A stretch of 8,818 bases of DNA, taken from NCBI GenBank assembly GCA_016296485.1, contig JAEDJF010000063.1:1-8818 (forward strand), read 5' to 3'. Shown in pieces: positions 1 through 6,702 of this stretch. The first letter of the stretch is position 1, and every line of letters starts with the position of its first letter. The translations under genes and the position numbers were made by a program. The notes below the pieces were generated by a model, which saw only the letters and a program-made list of their open reading frames with translations, did no database searches and had not been told where the DNA came from. This DNA comes from Oscillospiraceae bacterium. GTDB taxonomy: Bacteria > Bacillota > Clostridia > Oscillospirales > Ruminococcaceae.

Positions 1-156
1 GCCGCCGAGGGCATCACCATTCAGTACGGCGGCAGCATGAACGCCAAAAACGCCGCGGAGCTCCTTTCCAAAGAGGACGTCGACGGCGGGCTCATCGGCG
101 GCGCCTCCCTCAAAGCGCCGGATTTCGCCGCAATCGTCGCCGCCGCCTCGAAATAA
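1..156 (+). CDS. tpiA: Triosephosphate isomerase, C-terminal fragment (5' end outside window)
   Basis: TpiA interconverts dihydroxyacetone phosphate and glyceraldehyde-3-phosphate in cytoplasmic glycolysis. Only the last 51 codons are in the window; the reading frame is open from base 1 and ends with TAA at 154-156. The visible part carries the two phosphate-gripping motifs of the TIM-barrel C-terminus, QYGGSM (visible residues 8-13) and DGGLIGGASL (28-37), followed by the usual short terminal helix. The catalytic Lys, His and Glu lie upstream and cannot be checked. gpmI follows after 9 bases and its ribosome binding site overlaps this stop codon, so the two are almost certainly co-transcribed. 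Family assignment is secure from the two motifs and from the neighbour. Confidence 0.95.
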   Translation, partial: AAEGITIQYGGSMNAKNAAELLSKEDVDGGLIGGASLKAPDFAAIVAAASK

Positions 157-160
157 GGAG
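154..160 (+). promoter_or_regulatory. Ribosome binding site of gpmI overlapping the tpiA stop
   Basis: The sequence TAAGGAG includes the TAA stop of tpiA and lies 5 bases before the gpmI ATG. This placement suggests translational coupling within the glycolytic operon and supports the chosen gpmI start. Confidence 0.75.
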
Positions 161-165
161 AAAGT

Positions 166-1668
166 ATGAAACCTCTTGTTTTAATGATACTCGACGGCTT
201 CGGCTATAACGAGAGCGACTACGGCAACGCCATCCGCGCCGCCAGGATGCCGAACCTCGACCGGATAAAAGCCGAGTCGCCCATGACCATAATCGGGGCT
301 TCGGGGCTGGACGTGGGGCTTCCTGCGGGACAGATGGGGAACTCCGAGGTTGGGCACACCAACATCGGCGCCGGGCGCATTGTCTATCAGCCCCTCACCC
401 GCATCACGAAGTCCGTTTCGGACGGGGATTTCTTTGAAAACCCGGCGCTCGTCTCCGCAATGGAGAGCTGCCGCGGGGGCGGCGCCCTTCATCTCATGGG
501 GCTTCTTTCGGACGGCGGAGTCCACAGCCACCTCGACCACCTCTTCGCCCTCATCGACATGGCGAAAAGGCGGGGCGTAGAGCGCCTTTACGTCCACTGC
601 TTCACCGACGGGCGGGACGTCCCGCCAAGCTCCGGAAAGGGCTTTGTTGAGCGCCTTTCGGCGAAGCTCGCCGAAGCCGGAATCGGCAAAATTGCCACCG
701 TCGGCGGGCGCTACTACGGAATGGACAGGGATAAGCGCTGGGACAGGGTCGAGCGCCACTATAACGCCATTGTCCGGGGCGAAGCGCCCTTCTTTGATGA
801 CCCCGTCGCCGGCGTTTCGCAAAGCTACGACGAGGGCGTTACCGACGAATTTATCGTTCCCTTCTGCTGTGAGCACGGTGCTCAAATAAAAAACGGCGAC
901 TCGGTAATTTTCTATAACTTCCGCCCGGACCGTGCCCGCGAGCTCACGAGAGCCATCGTTGACAGGGAGTTTGACGGCTTCCCAAGGGAAGCCCTTAACG
1001 TAAATTTCGTCTGCATGGCGCAGTACGACGCCGAAATTTCCGGCGTCTCCGTCGCCTTCCCGCCCCAGAGCCTTGAGGACACCTTCGGCGAATATATCTC
1101 GAAGCTCGGCTTAAATCAGCTTCGGATAGCGGAGACGGAAAAATACGCCCATGTCACCTTTTTCTTTAACGGCGGCGTCGAAGCGCCCTATCCCGGGGAG
1201 GACCGGGACCTCATCCCCTCCCCGAAGGTTGCGACCTATGACCTCAAGCCCGAGATGAGCGCCTATCTTGTCACCGAAAAGCTCCTTTCGGAGCTTGAAA
1301 GCGGAAAGCACGACGTAATTATCCTCAACTTCGCCAACACCGACATGGTCGGACACACCGGCGTTTTTAAGGCGGCGGTCGCCGCCTGCGAGGCGGTAGA
1401 CGAGTGCGTCGGGAAAATCACGGCGAAGATAAAGGAGCTCGGCGGCGCCGCAATCATCACCGCCGACCACGGCAACGCCGACGTTATGCTTTCGGAAAAC
1501 GGCGCGCCCTTTACCGCCCACAGCACGAACCCCGTTCCCTTTATCGTCTACAACTACCCCTGCGAGCTTCGCTGTGGCGGCGTCCTTGCGGACATTGCCC
1601 CGACTATGCTCAAAATGCTCGGGCTTCAAAAGCCCGCCGCCATGACCGGGGAAAGCATTATTATTTAA
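166..1668 (+). CDS. gpmI: 2,3-bisphosphoglycerate-independent phosphoglycerate mutase
   Basis: GpmI interconverts 3-phosphoglycerate and 2-phosphoglycerate in glycolysis, using two Mn ions and a phosphoserine intermediate. The protein is 500 residues, close to the 505-515 usual for the family. All expected motifs are visible: N-terminal metal site LDGFG (9-13, Asp10); nucleophile loop MGNSEVGH (57-64, Ser60); transferase-domain motifs GGVHSH (117-122), TDGRD (147-151), GRYYGMDRD (181-189) and FRPDR (252-256); EKYAHVT (325-331); second metal cluster NTDMVGHTG (391-399, Asp393 and His397), ADHGNAD (433-439, Asp434 and His435) and AHSTNP (451-456, His452). The Ser-bearing and metal-binding segments form the alkaline-phosphatase-like domain, with the transferase domain inserted between them. 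The ATG has a strong Shine-Dalgarno sequence 5 bases upstream. It follows tpiA directly and ends at a hairpin terminator. Nothing looks damaged. Confidence 0.97.
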   Translation: MKPLVLMILDGFGYNESDYGNAIRAARMPNLDRIKAESPMTIIGASGLDVGLPAGQMGNSEVGHTNIGAGRIVYQPLTRITKSVSDGDFFENPALVSAMESCRGGGALHLMGLLSDGGVHSHLDHLFALIDMAKRRGVERLYVHCFTDGRDVPPSSGKGFVERLSAKLAEAGIGKIATVGGRYYGMDRDKRWDRVERHYNAIVRGEAPFFDDPVAGVSQSYDEGVTDEFIVPFCCEHGAQIKNGDSVIFYNFRPDRARELTRAIVDREFDGFPREALNVNFVCMAQYDAEISGVSVAFPPQSLEDTFGEYISKLGLNQLRIAETEKYAHVTFFFNGGVEAPYPGEDRDLIPSPKVATYDLKPEMSAYLVTEKLLSELESGKHDVIILNFANTDMVGHTGVFKAAVAACEAVDECVGKITAKIKELGGAAIITADHGNADVMLSENGAPFTAHSTNPVPFIVYNYPCELRCGGVLADIAPTMLKMLGLQKPAAMTGESIII

Positions 1669-1683
1669 GCATATAAAAAAAGA

Positions 1684-1719
1684 CCGTCCGTGCTCAAATG
1701 AGCACGGACGGCTTTTTAT
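1684..1719 (+). terminator. Rho-independent terminator of tpiA-gpmI, probably bidirectional
   Basis: A perfect 12-bp stem (1684-1695 with 1700-1711) and AAAT loop is followed on the plus strand by CTTTTTATTTT. On the minus strand the same stem is followed by a run of T (complement of the A-run at 1675-1681), so it can also stop transcripts arriving from the convergent minus-strand operon. It begins 15 bases after the gpmI stop. Confidence 0.92.
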
Positions 1720-1724
1720 TTTAA

Positions 1725-1759
1725 AGAAAGCGCCGCAGGAAGCGGCGCTTTCTCTTTTT
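1725..1759 (-). terminator. Second hairpin terminator, facing the minus-strand operon
   Basis: A perfect 12-bp GC-rich stem (1725-1736 with 1742-1753) has a 5-base loop. It starts 5 bases beyond the TGA stop of the large minus-strand gene. Its minus-strand tail is only TTAAAAT, a weak T-tract, while the plus-strand tail is CTTTTT. It probably acts together with the hairpin at 1684-1711 as a two-step convergent terminator. Confidence 0.75.
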
Positions 1760-4700
1760 CAGTATTTATACGCTATGTAGCAGTTGGAGTAATACTTGAG
1801 CAGTATCTCGTCCCAGGAATAGCCCTGCTTCGCGTAGGCAATGGAGCCGACGGCGCTCATTCCGACGCCGTGACCGTAGCCGTACATCGTGAAAACAAAT
1901 TCCCTACTTCCGGAATCGTACTCAACGCTGAAGGCGGTGGAGCGAAGGTTCGCCCCGCCGAGAACCGTCTCCCGGAGCTTTCGTCCGGTGTAGCTCGTTC
2001 CCCCGAGGGTGATTTTGTTAACGTAGGGGGTGTCGCCCCAGTAGCTCACTATTTTTATCCAATTCGAGGGGTCGCCGCTGAGGTCTATATTAGCGTTGCT
2101 TTTGACCTTCTTTGCGAAATCCGTGGAGGAGATTCTGTAAGTTGTCGGCGTAAAGCCGTCAACCGGGGAAGAAACGGAAAGGAGGTTCCTGTTCGGGTAG
2201 CCCCAGACCCATTCCGCCGCGGCGGTCGCGCCGCAGCTTTCGGAAAAATAGGTTGCGAGGATGTAGTCATCGCTTCTGTTGTCAAGAACGGCGTAGCCGA
2301 TTACCTCCGCAACGCACCTTTTTATCTGGCTGTCGAGCTTCGCGGTGCTCGTGCCGGCGCTGATCCTGCCGCCGTTATACATAACGTAGGTATAGGTGGC
2401 GACCGCCTGGGCCTTGACGTGCTCGTCCGGCTGCCCCTTGCCCGCCTCGTAGGCCACTATCTGGCAGACGGCGTCGTAAACGCTCATTGTCGTTCCGTTT
2501 ATGATAACGGTATCAATGAGCGAATCCTCATAATATGGGCTGTAGGAGCCGCCGACGGAAACGACGCTTGCGGGCGCCTTGTTCGCCGGGCGCTTGATGC
2601 TCACGGAGCTGCCCTCAATGGGCGGCGTCGTGTTTCCGCTTTCGCTCTGGCTCTGGCTCTGGCTTTCGCTTTCGCTTTGGCTTTCGCTCTCGCTTATATC
2701 AATCAAAGAGCTGTCGGAGCTTGTCTCCTCCGAGCTTTCGGAGGAGGGCGGCTCGCTGCTCTCGGAGGAGGAAGCGGTCTTTATCTCCACGGTAAAATAC
2801 GCCGTGAAGTCCTTATAATAGACGGTTATTTCTTTCTGACCCTCGGTTGTAAAGGCGTCCTTCGGCTTCACCTCAAATCCGGTGGTGACCGTTTCGGTGC
2901 TGCCGTCGCTCTTTGTAACCGTAAGGGTGAGCCCTGCGGTGTCGAGCTTTTCGCCCACCGTATAGGTGAGTTTGTCCGGCTTTCTGGCGATTTTCACGCC
3001 GGTGATTTTAACTTCGGAGGAGCTGCTCTCCGAGCTGCTCGAGGAGCTCTCGGAGGTGCCTTCGACCCTTACCGTAAAGGTCGCGGCGAACTCGTCGTAA
3101 TACACGGTTATTTCGATTTCGCCCTCGGCGTCGAACTTTCCGCCGGGATAGACTTCAAAGTCCTCGTAAATATCCTCGTAGCTTTCGTTTCCGCTCTCGT
3201 CGGTTCTATACACCCGAAGTACCATTCCGTAGGTGTCGAGCCTTTCGCCCACTTTATAGGTGAGCTTTTCGGGCTTTCTGATGATTTCGATTCCGGTGAC
3301 TTCGCCTTCGGCGGAGCTTTCGGAGGAGGAGCTAACGTCCTCCGCGTCGCCGAAAGCTGCGTCCGCGTCGGACTTCTGCGCCTGGGAAATGGCGGCGTAC
3401 CATTTATCGGGCATCAGAGGGTTGGAGTTGTAGTAAGCCTTCGAGGTGTCGAGATTGCTTATGTCCTCGCCGTCCCTGACTCTTCTGGCGATGATTACAA
3501 CCCTGGCGTCGGTGAAATCGTAGCAGCAGGTGGAGAGGGTGAGGAAGCTGTCCTTGGCGTTGTAGTCAACGCCCGTTACGACCATGGTGCGCTTCGCGAC
3601 CTCGTTTATAAACTCCTGGGTCTCGGCTTCGTCGCCGTTTATGAAGTTATTGTAGTCCCAGATGGGTCCGTCCTTGCTGTAAGCGTTGGTGAGAACTACG
3701 CCGATGACGAGCCATTTATTCTCCTCGTAAAGGCTGTCGAACTGAATTACCGGGTGCTCTTTATAGAAAGAGAGCTTGCGGTATTTGTTGAGATCGGAAA
3801 ACATCTTTCCGTCGTCATAGACGTTGTGTCCGTAGATGATAAGGTTGGTGCTGCGGTAGTCCGGATAGGCGTTGCAGCGGTAGTCGAGGAAGGGCGTTCC
3901 GTACATGGAGTTGTTGCCGTAGTAGTCGCGCCGCAGGTAATACTGCCCCTTTGAGCCGTCCTTGCCGGGCTCGGTGGTCTGGACCACCGGGAAGTTCACG
4001 TTGGTGCCCTCAATCTGGATATAGCCGATGAGGTCCTCGTTCTCCCGGTAAAGGTCATAGAACTTGTCGAGGAACTCCCAGTCGTCCGGAGTTTCGATAT
4101 TTTCGTTAAGAAGCCCCTGGAGGTTTGCCGCAAGGCTCCGGTGGTTGATGCTGTCGAAGAGCTTCGTGCTCAGATAGCCCATACAGCCGAGGAAAACGAG
4201 CACGCAGAGAATGAAAATTGTCTTTCTTATGAGCTCGCCGGCGCTGTCGCCCTTCATCGGGACGAACCGGGCGTACCATTTCTGCTTGCGCTCGGTGCTT
4301 CCGGTGGCGAATTTCGTCTTTCCGGAAACCGCGCCCATCAGCGACACGGCGTTTCCGTAAACCTTGGGATAGGCGGAGGCAACCGCCCTCGCAAGGTGGA
4401 TTGCCCTCTTTCCGGCGGCGGCGACGAGCTCGTCCCTCCCGTCGGCAAAGACCCGCTCGGTCCAGACGTTGTCGCCCATACAGACGGCGACGTTCGCCCC
4501 GTCCCCGGGTCTTTCGACGTCCATGGTCACGGCGATGCCGATATTGGCGCCGTAGTGCTTGTTGACCTCCCCGGCGAGAACTGCGGCGGTCCAGTCGCTG
4601 TTGGCGCCGTGGCGGCGGAGCAGCTTTTCGGGAATTTCGTATTTCTCGACCCCCTGGGAGGTGCCGAGGTAGTTGTCGATATATTCGCTCGTAAAGGCGG

Positions 4701-5469
4701 CGCCCATTATTTCGAGCTTCTGTACGCCCTCAACGGCGATGGCGGTTTTAAGCCCCTTTTTCGCAAGCTCCCGGGCGAACGCCTGTCCGACGTTCTCCGC
4801 GTCCACCGCGTAGACGGAGCTTCCGAGGGCGGAGATTGCGTTTTTCATTGCGGCGGAGCCCCGCTCCTTCGCCTCGGCTCCGTTTGCGCCGGAGGCGTAA
4901 ATCTGGACGGCGGTTTCGCCCCCGTCCTCAAAGACCTGAACTGCGGCGCCGAAGGTCTTTTGTCCGCGAAGCGCTTCCTCCGCCTTGTCCTTCGCAATTC
5001 CGTCGGCGCGGAGGGTCTTGAGGTAATAGGGTCTTCCGATGAAGTCCGCAAGATATTTCGTCACCCGGTAGCAGAGCATGAACTGGAAGGACTCCTTGTC
5101 CCCCGGGAGCATTATAATGCACTGGTTACCCTGGGCGATGGCGCAGCCGCTGGGTTTTCCTTTTTTGTTGCGGAAAATTTCCGCCCCTTCGGGGAAGACC
5201 TCCCCGTCCTTTGAAACCGTCGGGAAGCCGACGGCGGCGGCTACCGCCGCAGGGGTGATGTTGTTCTCCCCCTCGCCCATTCCGCCGATTATCATTATTA
5301 CGTTATAGTCCGCAATCGCCTGCGCCACAGCCTTATGTATCGCCTGACGCTCCGCGTCAATGCGGACTCCCTTGATGTTGGTGACTCCAAGTAGCTCGAA
5401 CTCCCTTTGCACAAGGGAAGCAATTTTATCGTGCTTTACGCTGCTCAAGAGAAGTATCTCCGACTGCAT
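1759..5469 (-). CDS. CinA-like / class B sortase / Ig-like / SpoIID fusion membrane protein
   Basis: A single 1236-codon frame with these domains in order. Residues 1-145: CinA-N/MoCF-like fold (IIGGMGEGENN 60-70, MLPGDKE 120-126). 146-220: CinA middle segment. 221-368: CinA C-terminal-like (RRHGANSD 285-292). The catalytic motifs of both CinA halves are degenerate. 393-416: basic stretch. 417-434: one transmembrane helix, giving N-in/C-out topology. 440-668: class B sortase with its full triad, His548 (YGHN), Cys648 (LSTC) and Arg656 (DARVV). 724-803 and 820-897: two Big_3-type Ig-like domains. 713-719, 805-819 and 899-945: Ser/Glu/Gln linkers. 975-1236: SpoIID/LytB with KAQAVA (1019-1024), the likely catalytic Glu1008, SESCGAT (1076-1082) and GYGHGVGMS (1197-1205). 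SpoIID proteins cleave glycan strands and sortase B joins proteins to peptidoglycan. AAAGGAG lies 7 bases before the ATG. The gene follows thiI by 40 bases, probably in the same operon. Domain calls are strong; the combined role is inferred. Confidence 0.9.
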   Translation of the reverse strand: MQSEILLLSSVKHDKIASLVQREFELLGVTNIKGVRIDAERQAIHKAVAQAIADYNVIMIIGGMGEGENNITPAAVAAAVGFPTVSKDGEVFPEGAEIFRNKKGKPSGCAIAQGNQCIIMLPGDKESFQFMLCYRVTKYLADFIGRPYYLKTLRADGIAKDKAEEALRGQKTFGAAVQVFEDGGETAVQIYASGANGAEAKERGSAAMKNAISALGSSVYAVDAENVGQAFARELAKKGLKTAIAVEGVQKLEIMGAAFTSEYIDNYLGTSQGVEKYEIPEKLLRRHGANSDWTAAVLAGEVNKHYGANIGIAVTMDVERPGDGANVAVCMGDNVWTERVFADGRDELVAAAGKRAIHLARAVASAYPKVYGNAVSLMGAVSGKTKFATGSTERKQKWYARFVPMKGDSAGELIRKTIFILCVLVFLGCMGYLSTKLFDSINHRSLAANLQGLLNENIETPDDWEFLDKFYDLYRENEDLIGYIQIEGTNVNFPVVQTTEPGKDGSKGQYYLRRDYYGNNSMYGTPFLDYRCNAYPDYRSTNLIIYGHNVYDDGKMFSDLNKYRKLSFYKEHPVIQFDSLYEENKWLVIGVVLTNAYSKDGPIWDYNNFINGDEAETQEFINEVAKRTMVVTGVDYNAKDSFLTLSTCCYDFTDARVVIIARRVRDGEDISNLDTSKAYYNSNPLMPDKWYAAISQAQKSDADAAFGDAEDVSSSSESSAEGEVTGIEIIRKPEKLTYKVGERLDTYGMVLRVYRTDESGNESYEDIYEDFEVYPGGKFDAEGEIEITVYYDEFAATFTVRVEGTSESSSSSSESSSSEVKITGVKIARKPDKLTYTVGEKLDTAGLTLTVTKSDGSTETVTTGFEVKPKDAFTTEGQKEITVYYKDFTAYFTVEIKTASSSESSEPPSSESSEETSSDSSLIDISESESQSESESQSQSQSESGNTTPPIEGSSVSIKRPANKAPASVVSVGGSYSPYYEDSLIDTVIINGTTMSVYDAVCQIVAYEAGKGQPDEHVKAQAVATYTYVMYNGGRISAGTSTAKLDSQIKRCVAEVIGYAVLDNRSDDYILATYFSESCGATAAAEWVWGYPNRNLLSVSSPVDGFTPTTYRISSTDFAKKVKSNANIDLSGDPSNWIKIVSYWGDTPYVNKITLGGTSYTGRKLRETVLGGANLRSTAFSVEYDSGSREFVFTMYGYGHGVGMSAVGSIAYAKQGYSWDEILLKYYSNCYIAYKY
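2638..2694 (-). repeat. Hexanucleotide-like Ser-Glu/Ser-Gln repeat in the linker before SpoIID
   Basis: Nineteen codons (residues 926-944) alternate Ser with Glu or Gln. At DNA level this is a run of AGC/GAA/CAG codons with a 6-base period, visible on the plus strand as alternating TTCGCT and CTGGCT units. It is the most repetitive part of a roughly 45-residue acidic, disordered linker. Changes by 6 bases would keep the frame, so the length may vary between strains. Confidence 0.8.
2939..3299 (-). repeat. Duplicated Ig-like module (two similar 67-base segments)
   Basis: Segments 2939-3005 and 3233-3299 are alignable at DNA level without gaps and encode related sequences: RKPEKLTYKVGERLDT in Ig-like domain 1 and RKPDKLTYTVGEKLDT in domain 2. 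Similarity extends through both domains (each ends with an ITVYY...F...FTV pattern) and the flanking Ser-rich linkers. This is an internal tandem domain duplication. Confidence 0.85.
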
Positions 5470-5476
5470 GAAATCA

Positions 5477-5483
5477 CTCCTTT
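5477..5483 (-). promoter_or_regulatory. Ribosome binding site of the sortase/SpoIID fusion gene
   Basis: AAAGGAG on the minus strand lies 7 bases before the ATG at 5469. It fixes the start at the CinA-like region and argues that the cytoplasmic domain is truly translated with the rest. No comparable site precedes the internal Met405 codon just before the transmembrane helix. Confidence 0.85.
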
Positions 5484-5509
5484 CAAAAAAATACTATCAT
5501 AGAAATTTG

Positions 5510-6688
5510 TCATTTTGCGGGGTAAAGTCTGAATCTTTTGTGATTTATCTCACAGCGGTCCACAAGAGCCTCGATGTCGAGGGCTTTTTCCGCCTCCTCA
5601 ATCATCTCGAGGGTCGGTCTCGTCCTCGGGTGGCGGGGAGTAAAGACCGTGCAGCAGTCCTCATAGGGCAGAATCGAGGTCTCAAAGGTGCCTATCTTTT
5701 CGGCGATTTCCACTATCTCCTGCTTGTCCATTCCTATAAGCGGGCGGAAAACGGGGATAGTCGAAACGGCGTCGGTGCAGGCTATTGCCGGCATTGTCTG
5801 GCTCGCCACCTGGGCAAGGCTCTCGCCGGTGATGATTGCGCCGCAGTCCTCCTTTTCAGCAAGGCGAAGGGCGACGCGCATCATAAAGCGGCGCATTATC
5901 ACGGTGAAAAGCTCCTCGGGGCATTTGTTCTTTATCTCCTCCTGGATCTCGGTGAACCCGGCAGAGAAAAGGTCGATTACGCCGCAGTATTCCGTGAGCT
6001 TTTCGGTGAGGGTCTGGACCTTGAGCCAGGCGCGCTCGCCGGTGTAGGGCGGCGACTGGAAGTGGAGGGCGCAGATATCGACTCCGCGCTTTGCCATCAT
6101 ATATCCGGCGACGGGGCTGTCGATTCCTCCGGAAATGAGGAGGAGCGCCCGCCCGCTTGTCCCGACGGGCATTCCGCCGGCGCCCGGGAGCTGGACCCCG
6201 TGGATATAGGCGTATTTCTCCCGGATCTCCACCATTACGACGATGTCCGGGTGGTTTACGTCAACTTTGAGGTGGTGGAACCGCGAAAGGAGCACCGCCC
6301 CCATCTCCCGGCTTATCTCCGGGGATTTCATCGGGAAGCTCTTGTCGCTGCGCTTCGCCTCGACCTTGAAGGTCTTGAGGTAAGGAAGGGTGTCCGCGAG
6401 GTAAGCCGGGGCTTTCGCCGCGATGTCCTCCCAGTTTTTCTCGGCGACGCAGGCTCTCGTGAGCGCCACTATTCCGAAAACCTTCTGGAGGCGGGCAACC
6501 GCCTCGTCAAGGTCAATGTCCTCGCTCTGGGGCTCGATATATATGGTGGACTGGGCCTTCCAGCATTTGAACTCGCCGAGGGTCTCGAGGCGCCTTTTGC
6601 AGTTTTTGACGAGCCTGTCCTCAAAGCCCGAGCGGTTGAGCCCCTTAAGGGCAATTTCGCCGCATTTTATCAAAATGATTTCTTTCAT
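5510..6688 (-). CDS. thiI: tRNA 4-thiouridine synthetase ThiI (short form, no rhodanese domain)
   Basis: ThiI adenylates uridine 8 of tRNA and transfers persulfide sulfur to make 4-thiouridine; some homologues also serve thiazole synthesis. The protein is 392 residues. Expected order: N-terminal ferredoxin-like region (about 1-60), THUMP RNA-binding domain (about 61-165), then the PP-loop pyrophosphatase domain with SGGIDSPVAG (186-195, ATP binding), TGESLAQVASQT (287-298) and PYEDCCTVF (341-349), whose Cys pair includes the probable catalytic cysteine. The C-terminal rhodanese domain of the E. coli enzyme (482 residues) is absent, as in Bacillus ThiI (about 400). It lies 12 bases after the cysteine desulfurase gene that probably feeds it sulfur, and 40 bases before the large fusion gene. 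The ATG has AGAGG 7 bases upstream. All key motifs appear intact. Confidence 0.96.
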   Translation of the reverse strand: MKEIILIKCGEIALKGLNRSGFEDRLVKNCKRRLETLGEFKCWKAQSTIYIEPQSEDIDLDEAVARLQKVFGIVALTRACVAEKNWEDIAAKAPAYLADTLPYLKTFKVEAKRSDKSFPMKSPEISREMGAVLLSRFHHLKVDVNHPDIVVMVEIREKYAYIHGVQLPGAGGMPVGTSGRALLLISGGIDSPVAGYMMAKRGVDICALHFQSPPYTGERAWLKVQTLTEKLTEYCGVIDLFSAGFTEIQEEIKNKCPEELFTVIMRRFMMRVALRLAEKEDCGAIITGESLAQVASQTMPAIACTDAVSTIPVFRPLIGMDKQEIVEIAEKIGTFETSILPYEDCCTVFTPRHPRTRPTLEMIEEAEKALDIEALVDRCEINHKRFRLYPAK

Positions 6689-6695
6689 TAAAATA

Positions 6696-6702
6696 CCTCT
6701 TT
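6696..6702 (-). promoter_or_regulatory. Ribosome binding site of thiI overlapping the desulfurase stop
   Basis: The minus-strand sequence TAAAGAGG runs from the desulfurase stop codon (6703-6701) into an AGAGG core (6700-6696), 7 bases before the thiI ATG. The overlap suggests coupled translation of the sulfur donor and its acceptor. Confidence 0.7.

Noticed and set aside
181..885. A 234-codon minus-strand frame inside gpmI
   Set aside because: It is fully covered by gpmI, whose catalytic motifs lie in the other frame; no ribosome site or promoter.
1870..3954. A 694-codon open frame on the plus strand opposite the sortase/SpoIID gene
   Set aside because: It is antisense to recognisable domains, has no ribosome site, and its translation is low-complexity Gly/Ala/Val-rich without a known motif. 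It comes from strong codon bias in the real gene.
4255..4257. Internal ATG (Met405) as a separate sortase start, which would split the fusion gene
   Set aside because: No purine-rich ribosome site precedes it and the frame is continuous with the CinA-like part, whose own start has a strong AAAGGAG.
4141..5214. A 357-codon open frame opposite the CinA-like region
   Set aside because: Same antisense-shadow pattern: no start signal and no recognisable domain.
5496..5501. TATGAT as a -10 box for independent transcription of the fusion gene
   Set aside because: The only -35-like sequence upstream (TTTACC) is 19 bases away and poor; A/T-rich gaps give such hexamers by chance. Secondary transcription is possible but not supported.
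5360..6691. A 443-codon open frame on the plus strand opposite thiI
   Set aside because: The opposite strand encodes ThiI with all motifs intact; this frame shows no family features and spans the junction of two real genes.
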